From NCBI GenBank assembly GCA_020850225.1, contig JADZFD010000045.1:118574-182573 (forward strand): a DNA stretch of 64,000 nt, given 5' to 3'. This DNA comes from Saprospiraceae bacterium. GTDB taxonomy: Bacteria; Bacteroidota; Bacteroidia; Chitinophagales; Saprospiraceae. A model generated the notes under the pieces. The model was not told where the DNA came from. It saw nothing but the letters and a program-made list of their open reading frames with translations, and ran no database searches. The translations under genes were made by a program, and so were the position numbers. This document shows positions 56,652 to 64,000 of the stretch, piece after piece. Every line of letters begins with the position of its first letter. Positions within the stretch are counted from its first letter, which is position 1.

Positions 56652-58052
56652 ATGAGAAATTCATATTTTCAACTGATTAATCAAACATACGATTTTCCAC
56701 AGGAAGGATTCGATTTAAACCAGGGAAATCTTACGTTTCATGGAATCTCGCTAAAATATCTGATTCAAAAATATGGTACTCCATTCAGGTTGACATACCT
56801 GCCAAGAATAGGAGATCAGATTAAAAAAGCCAAAAATTTTTTTAACAGGGCTTTGAAAGCCAATAATTACAGAGGTGAGTATTTTTATTGTTACTGTACC
56901 AAATGCTGTCACTTTTCGCATGTGATTGAAGAAGCACTGGAACATAATGTACATCTTGAGACATCTTCTTCTTTCGACATAGATATCATTAAAAAACTCA
57001 AGGAAAAAGGAAAAATAAATCATAAGACGATTCTGATCCATAACGGACATAAGACGGAGGATTACCTCAATAAAATCGTCAGCCTAATCGATGAAGGATA
57101 TGAAAATGTTATTCCTGTACTGGATAGCAAAATAGAGCTGGACAGACTATACAATAAGACGAAGGGAGAGATTACCATAGGACTTCGTATGGCTATCAAT
57201 GAAGAGCCCCAGTCGGCGTATTATACATCGAGATTAGGTGTACGTAGTGCTGAGATTATCGACTTTTATAAAACAAAAATAAGCAGAAAGAAAAGAATAA
57301 ACCTAAAAATGCTGCACTTCTTTGTGGATTCAGGTATCAAAGATAATATCTATTACTGGGGTGAATTCAGGAAAGCACTAAAGGTTTTTGCAGATTTAAA
57401 AAAGATTTGTCCCACACTGGACTCTATCAATCTGGGTGGAGGTCTGCCTATACGCAATAATCTCGCATTTGATTACGACTACAAGTATATGATTAATGAG
57501 TTAGTTAGTAACATAAAGGAGGTATGCGAAGCTGAGGGCATTGAAGAACCCAATATATTTACAGAATTTGGTAAATATACAGTTGGAGAAAGTGGTGCAA
57601 TCATCTTTTCAGTGCTAGAACAAAAACAACAGAACGATAATGAACTGTGGTATCTGATTGATAACAGCCTAATGAATACAATACCGGATGCATGGTCAAT
57701 TTTTGAAAAATTCATTTTGCTTCCTGTTAATAAGTGGGATAATGATTATACACGTGTAAGTATCGGAGGTATAAGTTGTGACCATTCAGATTATTATAAT
57801 TCCGAAGATATGAATCAGGAGATATTTTTACCATCCTATGATTCTGATAAAGAAGAACCACTGTATCTGGGCTTTTTTCATACAGGAGCATATCAGGATG
57901 CTATAAGCGGATATGGCGGTATCAAACATTGTCTTATTCCTTCACCCAAACAGATTATCATCAGCAGAGATGAAAAAGGGAATATTATAGACAGATTATA
58001 CAGGGATGAGCAAACTGCCGATCAGATGCTCAATATTCTGGGATACGAATAA
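56652..58052 (+). CDS. PLP-dependent arginine decarboxylase-like enzyme (alanine-racemase fold)
   Basis: 466 residues. Alanine-racemase-fold decarboxylase with the PLP lysine at about Lys84 ('YFYCYCTKCCHFSHVIEEALEHNVHLETSSSFD'). Later parts include 'NLGGGLPIRN' (PLP phosphate loop), 'FTEFGKYTVGESGAIIF', and 'FFHTGAYQDAISGYGGIKHCLIPSP'. It most resembles Bacteroidota arginine decarboxylases (agmatine formation), but ornithine or diaminopimelate cannot be excluded by motif. The following gene, a deoxyhypusine-synthase-like enzyme, supports polyamine synthesis. Confidence 0.82.
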   Translation: MRNSYFQLINQTYDFPQEGFDLNQGNLTFHGISLKYLIQKYGTPFRLTYLPRIGDQIKKAKNFFNRALKANNYRGEYFYCYCTKCCHFSHVIEEALEHNVHLETSSSFDIDIIKKLKEKGKINHKTILIHNGHKTEDYLNKIVSLIDEGYENVIPVLDSKIELDRLYNKTKGEITIGLRMAINEEPQSAYYTSRLGVRSAEIIDFYKTKISRKKRINLKMLHFFVDSGIKDNIYYWGEFRKALKVFADLKKICPTLDSINLGGGLPIRNNLAFDYDYKYMINELVSNIKEVCEAEGIEEPNIFTEFGKYTVGESGAIIFSVLEQKQQNDNELWYLIDNSLMNTIPDAWSIFEKFILLPVNKWDNDYTRVSIGGISCDHSDYYNSEDMNQEIFLPSYDSDKEEPLYLGFFHTGAYQDAISGYGGIKHCLIPSPKQIIISRDEKGNIIDRLYRDEQTADQMLNILGYE

Positions 58053-58098
58053 AAAATTTATTAAAGAGGGTAAAATTATATATAAATAAAATAATATT

Positions 58099-59064
<966 letters not shown>

Positions 59065-59223
59065 ACAATTTCATGGTCATATCCTGGAAGAATTTTTAGT
59101 ACTGGTGTTGTTTTATTTGTTGTAATACCGTCGAATATACGTAATTTATATTTTGTATTCAATCAGGTATCCTTGCTGAATATTAATAAGTATATGCCCA
59201 TGTTGTAAATACGAATATCTGTT

Positions 59224-59319
59224 AGTGATTTGCAGGGATTTTTGCTCGTTAGTTCGAACATATTGACAAAACTAAAGGATAGGAGTATCTGAATACCTGC
59301 AAATACTGCGGAAATCACT
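59224..59319. repeat. Composite inverted repeats in the 293-bp intergenic region
   Basis: AGTGATTTGCAGG (59224-59236) can pair either with CCTGCAAAT (59296-59304, 9 bp) or with AAATCACT (59312-59319, 8 bp). The competing arms suggest an alternative-folding RNA element or a rearranged copy of one palindrome. The rest of 59065-59357 has no gene that I can see. Confidence 0.35.
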
Positions 59320-59350
59320 ATATTTGAATTGTTTTTCAAATTTCAAATAT
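59320..59350 (+). other. 9-bp hairpin just upstream of the DUF2024 start
   Basis: ATATTTGAA and TTCAAATAT (59320-59328 / 59342-59350) flank a 13-nt loop and end 7 nt before the ATG at 59358. It might affect translation initiation, or be an operator. Stability is low (A/T only). Confidence 0.3.
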
Positions 59351-59357
59351 TAGTTTT

Positions 59358-59621
59358 ATGAAAGTAGCGGTTTGGGACACTTATGTTACCAGGAATGATG
59401 GCGTTGTAATGCATTTTGATATTATAGTACCCGATGCTGTCAAAGATGCTGAAACGGTCTATACTTACGGCCGCACTTATTTAAAAAATAAAAACCTCAA
59501 AGATATTTCTCTTACTTCCAAAGAATGTACTTTCTGCCATGTAGAAAGTATAAGATCATCATGGAAGGAAGCTATAGAAACACATGGATATTATATCTAT
59601 GAAATGGAAAATTGTGAATGA
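59358..59621 (+). CDS. DUF2024 family protein
   Basis: 87 residues. Seen: 'MKVAVWDTYVTRNDGVVMHFDIIVPDAV', 'VYTYGRTYL' and 'KECTFCHVES...GYYIYEMENC', the conserved layout of DUF2024 with two close Cys and a His (CxxCH). Small soluble, mainly beta protein of unknown function. It is followed after 31 bp by the PLP-enzyme gene and may be in the same transcript. Confidence 0.85.
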   Translation: MKVAVWDTYVTRNDGVVMHFDIIVPDAVKDAETVYTYGRTYLKNKNLKDISLTSKECTFCHVESIRSSWKEAIETHGYYIYEMENCE

Positions 59622-59652
59622 TTACAGTCTTTTAAAGATGTTTTATTGAAAA

Positions 59653-60369
59653 ATGGAGACTATACAGCATAATCTGCAAGTAATCAGGAAAAGAATGCAG
59701 CTGGCTTGTGAAAGAAGTGGCCGTGGTACAGGTGATGTAAAGCTTTTGCTGGCAACCAAAACAGTTCCACCGGATCGAATTAAGGTGGCTTTTCAGTTGG
59801 GTGAAAATCTTATAGGTGAAAATAAGGTACAGGAATTAAAGGAAAAGTATGAAGATCTGAGCACATTTCCACACTATTCCCATTTTATCGGACACCTGCA
59901 GTCTGGCAAAATTAAGGAAGTCATACGGTATGTCGATTGTATTCAGTCTGTTGACCGGCTTGAACTGGCAGAAAAACTGCAGCGCAGATTGGAGTATGAA
60001 GATAAATCTATTGACGTTTTTATCCAGGTCAATACATCCAATGAGGTCAGTAAATTTGGTGTCAATCCTGCTCAGGCAGTAATGCTGGCAGAAGAAATAA
60101 CTGCTTTTGACCGATTGAATCTTAAAGGATTGATGACGATAGGTTTGTTTTCTTCCGAAGCCGAACAGGTCAGAAAATGCTTTCAGTTACTCAGACAAAT
60201 TCAGCGCACAATGTTGGAAAAAGGTTATCCGGTTGAAGAACTCTCAATGGGAATGAGTGGCGATTTAGAGATAGCAATAGAAGAAGGTGCAACTATAGTT
60301 AGAGTAGGAACGGCTGTTTTTGGACAACGGATTTATCCGGACAGTTATTATTGGAATGAAGGTAAATAA
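59653..60369 (+). CDS. YggS/PROSC family PLP-homeostasis protein
   Basis: 238 residues. Single PLP-binding TIM-barrel without a decarboxylase domain. Seen: PLP lysine in 'VKLLLATKTVPPDRI', 'LIGENKVQELKEKY', 'HFIGHLQSGKIKEVI', 'VDCIQSVDRLELAEKL', 'VFIQVNTSNEVSKFGVNP', 'LKGLMTIGLFS', 'LSMGMSGDLEIAIEEGATIVRVGTAVFG'. The family buffers pyridoxal 5'-phosphate. Complete. Fits near the PLP-dependent decarboxylase upstream, but direct link is unproven. Confidence 0.94.
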   Translation: METIQHNLQVIRKRMQLACERSGRGTGDVKLLLATKTVPPDRIKVAFQLGENLIGENKVQELKEKYEDLSTFPHYSHFIGHLQSGKIKEVIRYVDCIQSVDRLELAEKLQRRLEYEDKSIDVFIQVNTSNEVSKFGVNPAQAVMLAEEITAFDRLNLKGLMTIGLFSSEAEQVRKCFQLLRQIQRTMLEKGYPVEELSMGMSGDLEIAIEEGATIVRVGTAVFGQRIYPDSYYWNEGK

Positions 60370-60382
60370 GGGTGCTGCGGGT

Positions 60383-60712
60383 TTATTCTACTCCAACAGG
60401 TGCTAATTTTACAACAAGTCCGTCGATTGCTTCACTTATTTTAATCTGACAGCCCAATCGGGAATTATCCTTTACAAAAAAGGCCTGATCAAGCATGTTT
60501 TCTTCGTCTTCAGAAGGTTCAGGAAGTTCGTGCTCACTCAGTACATACACATGGCAGGATGCACAGAGTGCCATACCTCCGCATGTGCCTTCAACAGGTA
60601 ATTCGTAGGATTTACATACTTCCATCATATTCATAGCCATATCTGTCGGTGCATCCAGCAGATGTTCCTGATTCTCTCTGTCTATAACTGTAACCTGTAT
60701 AATATTGTCCAT
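60383..60712 (-). CDS. 2Fe-2S ferredoxin (adrenodoxin type)
   Basis: 109 residues. Cluster ligands Cys in 'VEGTCGGMALCASCHVYV' (three Cys spaced C-x5-C-x2-C) and the fourth in 'SRLGCQI'. Also 'MAMNMMEVCKSYEL'. Small electron carrier. The ferredoxin reductase gene is 54 bp upstream on the same strand, so they are probably one redox unit. Alternatively it serves Fe-S cluster assembly or a cytochrome P450-like enzyme. Confidence 0.92.
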   Translation of the reverse strand: MDNIIQVTVIDRENQEHLLDAPTDMAMNMMEVCKSYELPVEGTCGGMALCASCHVYVLSEHELPEPSEDEENMLDQAFFVKDNSRLGCQIKISEAIDGLVVKLAPVGVE

Positions 60713-60766
60713 TGAATCTGAATGAGTCTGATTTTTTTGTAATAAGAATTCCGTAAAGAAAGTATT

Positions 60767-61780
60767 TTAATTAGAGCCAAACCCGGTTATTCCCGTAACA
60801 GTGGTATATTTGAATGACAACTTCTGATCAGGATATATATGCTTAAATGCAGATTGTACCATTAAAGTTCCCTCATGAAAACCACAAAGAATGAGTTTTA
60901 ATTTTCCTGGATAGGTATTGATATCACCAATGGCATAAATACCCGGGATATTGGTACTGTAATCGAAGGTGTCAACAACGATTGCATTGTCTTCAATTTT
61001 CAATCCCCAGTCTGCTATCGGACCTAATTTAGGTGCCAGACCGAAAAGAGGTATGAAGTGATCAGCCTGATAAGCATAAGGTTCATGGTTATCTACTTCA
61101 ATGATAATTTCTTTCAATGCTCCATTGCCATTCAATCCGACGGCCTGTGCATTGGTTATGAGATTGATTTTTCCGTCTTTTGCGAGGTTCATGACTTTGT
61201 CTACTGAATCTGGTGCCCCTCTGAAAGACGTCCTTCTGTGTAAAAGAGCAACTTCATCAGCAATATCAGCCAATACGATACTCCAATCCAATGCTGAATC
61301 ACCACCTCCAGCAACCAAGACCTTCTTTCCCCGGTATTTTTCCGGATCTTTAATAATGTAATCTACACCTCTGTCTTCAAATTCTTCAATATTGGAAATA
61401 GGTGGCTTTCGGGGCTCAAAACTACCCAAACCTCCTGCGATGGCTATAACAGGAGCTATAATCTCTGTACCCCTGGATGTTGTCACTTTAAACATGTTGT
61501 CCAGCAGTTTCTCCAACTTTTCAGCACGTTCACCCAATGTAAATGTTGGATTAAAAGGCGCAATTTGCTCCATAAGATTGTCAATAAGGTCACCCGCCAG
61601 TACGCTTGGATACCCAGGAATGTCATAAATAGGTTTTTTAGGATATATCTCGGTTAATTGCCCGCCGGGTTGCCCAATTGAATCTACAAGATGACACTTT
61701 AGTTTTAATAAACCTGCTTCAAATACTGTAAAAAGTCCTACAGGACCTGCTCCAATAATTAGTATATCTGTCTTAATCAT
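60767..61780 (-). CDS. Ferredoxin/flavodoxin-NADP+ reductase, thioredoxin-reductase-like type
   Basis: 337 residues. FAD site 'ILIIGAGPVGLFTVFEAGLL', 'CHLVDSIGQPGGQLTEIYPKKPIYDIPGYP', NADPH site 'KVLVAGGGDSALDWSIVLADIADEVALLHRR', and 'IYAIGDINTYPGKLKLI'. The redox CxxC of thioredoxin reductase is absent, the mark of the YumC/type-2 FNR family. It transfers electrons between NADPH and the ferredoxin encoded just downstream. Confidence 0.92.
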   Translation of the reverse strand: MIKTDILIIGAGPVGLFTVFEAGLLKLKCHLVDSIGQPGGQLTEIYPKKPIYDIPGYPSVLAGDLIDNLMEQIAPFNPTFTLGERAEKLEKLLDNMFKVTTSRGTEIIAPVIAIAGGLGSFEPRKPPISNIEEFEDRGVDYIIKDPEKYRGKKVLVAGGGDSALDWSIVLADIADEVALLHRRTSFRGAPDSVDKVMNLAKDGKINLITNAQAVGLNGNGALKEIIIEVDNHEPYAYQADHFIPLFGLAPKLGPIADWGLKIEDNAIVVDTFDYSTNIPGIYAIGDINTYPGKLKLILCGFHEGTLMVQSAFKHIYPDQKLSFKYTTVTGITGFGSN

Positions 61781-61859
61781 TATTTGATTTTTCTGCTACT
61801 ATGCATAAAATATGCTGTATATGTAACAAGTATAATACAGTTTGTTCAATAAAGAGCCA

Positions 61860-61867
61860 CAAAATTA
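61860..61867 (-). promoter_or_regulatory. -7 element TAATTTTG for the FNR-ferredoxin unit
   Basis: Complement of CAAAATTA, about 80 bp before the ATG at 61780. No good -33. Confidence 0.35.
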
Positions 61868-62001
61868 CAAAATTGTGTACAATATTTAAGAAACATAAGT
61901 TACCATACATGAGTGATTTATATCATAATTCTGATCAGGTTATTCAAAGACATTGTTTTGATAAAAAATATTGGTAAAGATTTTGATTGTAATAAATGAA
62001 T

Positions 62002-62009
62002 TATCTTTG
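62002..62009 (+). promoter_or_regulatory. -7 element TATCTTTG for hldD
   Basis: Exact consensus, 27 bp before the ATG. TTG at 61983-61985 with a 16-bp spacer is close to the expected -33. Confidence 0.55.
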
Positions 62010-62036
62010 TTCAATACATACTATAAATAATATATT

Positions 62037-63011
62037 ATGATTATTCTGACAGGTGTTTCCGGTTTTATAGGTTCTTGTTTGCTAACCCATCTGAATAAAA
62101 ATGGGTATGACAGAGAAGTAGTCGTTGTGGATGATTTTTATAAACTCTACAAGGATAAAAATACAGATAATAAAAATGTAAGGGAATGGATGCACAGGGA
62201 TATTTTTTTAGACTGGTTTGAAAAGACGTCACAAAAAATAGATTTCGTGTTGCATATGGGTGCTCGAACAGATACGACACTGTTGGACAAATCGGTATTT
62301 GATACATTAAATGTTGAATATTCCCAACGAATCTGGAAGGTATGCGCGCGAAGGCAGATACCTTTGATTTATGCATCCAGTGCAGCAACGTATGGAGATG
62401 GCTCTTTAGGATTCAGCGATAGTCATGGAATTGCAGCTCAACTCCATCCGTTAAATCCCTATGGTGACAGTAAGCAACAGTTTGACCTGTGGGTTTTGGA
62501 ACAGGGTGAAAAGCCTCCATTTTGGGTGGGCTGTAAATTTTTTAATGTCTATGGTCCCAATGAATACCATAAAGGAAGAATGGCTTCAGTGGTATTGCAT
62601 ACCTTCAACAAAATAAAGGCTACGAACAGTATGCAGCTTTTCAGATCACACAGACCGGATATCATGGACGGACATCAGAGCAGGGATTTTATATATGTTA
62701 AAGATGTATTGTGCATAATACAGTATATGATGGAACATAAGGATAATATTCAGTCAGGTTTATTCAACTTCGGAACAGGTAAGGCACGGACATTTTTGGA
62801 TCTCGCCCGGAATACCTTTAAATCTTTGAATATGAAAGATAATATTTCCTTTGTTGATACACCCGAAGATATCAGGGATACATATCAATATTTTACCGAA
62901 GCTGATATAACCAAATTGCTCGATACAGGTTACGATAAACCATTCTGGTCACTCGAAGAGGGTGTTGAGGACTATGTCAGAGGGTATTTGATGCCTGGTC
63001 TGTATTATTAA
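62037..63011 (+). CDS. hldD: ADP-L-glycero-D-manno-heptose-6-epimerase
   Basis: 324 residues. SDR-type epimerase for inner-core heptose of lipopolysaccharide. Seen: 'IILTGVSGFIGSCLLTHLN' (NADP site), 'DFVLHMGARTDTTLLD', 'LIYASSAATYGDGSLGFSD' and catalytic 'YGDSKQQFD' (Tyr-x3-Lys), 'GCKFFNVYGPNEYHKGRMASV'. The motif set is characteristic of RfaD/HldD rather than other sugar epimerases. Stand-alone gene; the substrate-making kinases HldE are not here. Confidence 0.95.
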   Translation: MIILTGVSGFIGSCLLTHLNKNGYDREVVVVDDFYKLYKDKNTDNKNVREWMHRDIFLDWFEKTSQKIDFVLHMGARTDTTLLDKSVFDTLNVEYSQRIWKVCARRQIPLIYASSAATYGDGSLGFSDSHGIAAQLHPLNPYGDSKQQFDLWVLEQGEKPPFWVGCKFFNVYGPNEYHKGRMASVVLHTFNKIKATNSMQLFRSHRPDIMDGHQSRDFIYVKDVLCIIQYMMEHKDNIQSGLFNFGTGKARTFLDLARNTFKSLNMKDNISFVDTPEDIRDTYQYFTEADITKLLDTGYDKPFWSLEEGVEDYVRGYLMPGLYY

Positions 63012-63140
63012 CAGGAGTTTAAAATGTAAAATCATTGAAATACCACATAATACAATATTTAATAATCGATGATTTAATTATTTAATTAGCTTATTAACAG
63101 ATGTTTACAAGTAATGTGAAAATAAAAGAGCAGATTCTCT

Positions 63141-63170
63141 TTGATAATTGTAGTAATTTTTCAACTTTTG
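63141..63170 (+). promoter_or_regulatory. tRNA-Ser promoter, TTG-N19-AACTTTTG
   Basis: TTG (63141-63143), 19 bp, AACTTTTG (63163-63170; one mismatch from TAnnTTTG), ending 13 bp before the tRNA 5' end. This is the best -33/-7 match on the plus strand. Confidence 0.6.
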
Positions 63171-63183
63171 CACTTTATTTTTA

Positions 63184-63271
63184 GGAGAGTTGTCCGAGTG
63201 GTTTAAGGAGCGCGCCTGGAAAGTGCGTATACCTCAAAAGGGTATCGAGAGTTCGAATCTCTCACTCTCCG
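63184..63271 (+). tRNA. tRNA-Ser (GGA)
   Basis: 88 nt. Acceptor GGAGAGT / ACTCTCC with discriminator G; anticodon loop contains 'CTGGAAA' with GGA; long variable arm (class II) 'GTATACCTCAAAAGGGTATC'; T-arm 'GAGAGTTCGAATCTCTC'. CCA is not encoded. The T-arm/3' end is a common attachment site for integrases. Confidence 0.96.
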
Positions 63272-63275
63272 CACA
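63246..63275 (+). other. Putative attachment site at the 3' end of tRNA-Ser
   Basis: The 3' part of tRNA-Ser (T-arm and acceptor, about 63246-63271) is a standard integration target. Phage-like genes begin within 250 bp downstream, facing the tRNA. The second att copy would be outside the window. Two copies of TTGTACG (63330-63336 and 63341-63347) 60-75 bp downstream could be integrase arm sites. All inference. Confidence 0.3.
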
Positions 63276-63503
63276 TGCTAATCTTATTTGATTATTAATC
63301 AATTAGTTGTAGTTTTGTTTTTTGTGTATTTGTACGATTATTGTACGGCTGAAATTATTTTGCTCAAAAAAGGTCTTTTTGCTATAACTTTACCCGTTCA
63401 ATTTCTTGGTATGGTATGCTTTCAACTTTCTGTATTTGTTCCAACTTTTTGAAACTAATTAAAAAATTAAATAGATAGTTATTACATGGTTAAGGCTAAT
63501 TAA

Positions 63504-63809
63504 TCAGTCTTCACCTCTTAGGCGTTTTATTTCCGCTTCCAATTCTTCTTCTGTCCAATTTTCATACTCATTGATTTGCGGCTTTTCTATGATAGAACTT
63601 TCTTTCATAGTGGGCAATACGTACTTTAAAAATTTCTCAAACATCGCTAAACGCTGCATAGGTTCAAGGCTGTCAAAATCTTGTTGCAGTTGTTCCTTAT
63701 TGTCATTAATGAAGTTAGATATAAATTCTTTGACATCAGTAGTTGTTTTATTGGGTGTACCTGCCGGTCTGCCGCCTTGACCTTTTTTAAATGATGTGCT
63801 GTTTTTCAT
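63504..63809 (-). CDS. DUF5681-like small protein
   Basis: 101 residues. Basic N-terminus 'FKKGQGGRPAGTPNKTT', as in DUF5681 proteins, which occur in phages and integrated elements and precede terminase-like genes in some. The rest is helical with 'QDFDSLEPMQRLAMFEKFLKYVLPTM' and a C-terminal 'NWTEEELEAEIKRLRGE' coil. Family is recognised from the N-terminal motif only; function unknown. It converges on tRNA-Ser with a 232-bp gap. Confidence 0.65.
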   Translation of the reverse strand: MKNSTSFKKGQGGRPAGTPNKTTTDVKEFISNFINDNKEQLQQDFDSLEPMQRLAMFEKFLKYVLPTMKESSIIEKPQINEYENWTEEELEAEIKRLRGED

Positions 63810-63845
63810 TGTAGTTTTAATTTAACGCCTTACTTTATGGCTTAA

Positions 63846-64000
63846 TCATTGATTGTATTCGTAATTCGTTATCAAAATATCCTTACAAGTTTTTAATGAC
63901 TTCTTTCGCTTCGTGTCGTCTTTAGATTCATAGTTATAGTACAGATACGCATCATTGATTGTGACATCAATCAGTATGCCGTTAACCTTGCCGGACATCA
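63846..64000 (-). CDS. C-terminal part of an unidentified small protein (partial, cut by window edge)
   Basis: Minus-strand frame open to the window edge, stop at 63846-63848. Translates to at least 50 residues, 'MSGKVNGILIDVTINDAYLYY' being the start if the ATG at 63998 is used, then a basic 'KDDTKRKKSLK' and 'ILITNYEYN'. It sits 36 bp upstream of the DUF5681-like gene on the same strand and probably belongs to the same accessory region. Not recognised; it may extend upstream. Confidence 0.45.
   Translation of the reverse strand, partial: MSGKVNGILIDVTINDAYLYYNYESKDDTKRKKSLKTCKDILITNYEYNQ

Overview
The window looks like a chromosomal segment of a member of the Bacteroidota (Bacteroidetes). 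Four observations support this: (i) type IX secretion cargo of both sorting classes (a CHU_C/type B C-terminus at 413-4324 and a type A 'NPT' C-terminus at 40798-42879); (ii) repeated TAnnTTTG-like -7 promoter elements upstream of genes, with full TTG-N18/19-TAnnTTTG geometry in front of both tRNA genes; (iii) almost no Shine-Dalgarno sequences and AT-rich intergenic DNA; (iv) family content typical of the phylum (DUF4249-like, DUF6702, DUF5916, BatD, DUF2024, split PntA, FadN-like enzyme). A Saprospiraceae/Chitinophagales-like relative is a reasonable guess, but no rRNA is present to fix the taxonomy.

Layout. 1-8.3 kb: truncated DUF5916 outer-membrane-type protein, divergent giant repeat adhesin (T9SS), yidD, DUF6702, dnaK, DUF4249-like lipoprotein. 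8.5-17.6 kb: tpiA, a CPA2 antiporter, a beta-oxidation pair (fadN-fadA), aroB, an M29 aminopeptidase. 17.6-25.6 kb, all minus: batD, lpdA, ricT, dprA and a large GT-C/TPR membrane protein. 25.7-29.0 kb: outer-membrane beta-barrel, HEAT-cyclophilin lipoprotein, smpB. 29.2-34.8 kb: a purine-oxidation operon (guaD-xdhA-xdhB-membrane protein-xdhC). 34.9-43 kb: tRNA-Phe, glucosaminidase, pntAA-pntAB-pntB transhydrogenase, PfkB kinase, an unknown membrane protein, an SdrD-B-repeat T9SS protein. 43.3-50.8 kb: EamA transporter plus a SET-domain protein, transketolase, two lipoproteins, pyrG-trmH-like. 51.1-56.5 kb: rimP-nusA-infB-TIGR02757, with a terminator-like hairpin in the leader. 56.6-63 kb: arginine-decarboxylase-like enzyme, deoxyhypusine-synthase-like enzyme, DUF2024, YggS, ferredoxin and FNR, hldD. 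63.18-64 kb: tRNA-Ser, then apparently accessory DNA (DUF5681-like gene and a partial gene) pointing back at the tRNA, possibly one end of an integrated element.

How the genes work together. GuaD plus the XdhAB enzyme and the XdhC maturation factor form a guanine -> xanthine -> urate module; the embedded small membrane protein has a pattern resembling eukaryotic Mpv17/PMP22. FadN and FadA give the last three steps of fatty-acid beta-oxidation. Pnt, FNR/ferredoxin, Lpd and Tkt supply NADPH and redox balance. Most of the rest is housekeeping. The most interesting candidates are the Mpv17-like protein in the xanthine dehydrogenase operon, the bacterial SET-domain protein, the decarboxylase/deoxyhypusine-synthase-like pair without agmatinase, the rimP leader hairpin, and the tRNA-Ser junction. 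I did not see CRISPR arrays, insertion sequences, toxin-antitoxin pairs or a recognisable defence system. All assignments are from reading motifs; no database search was run.
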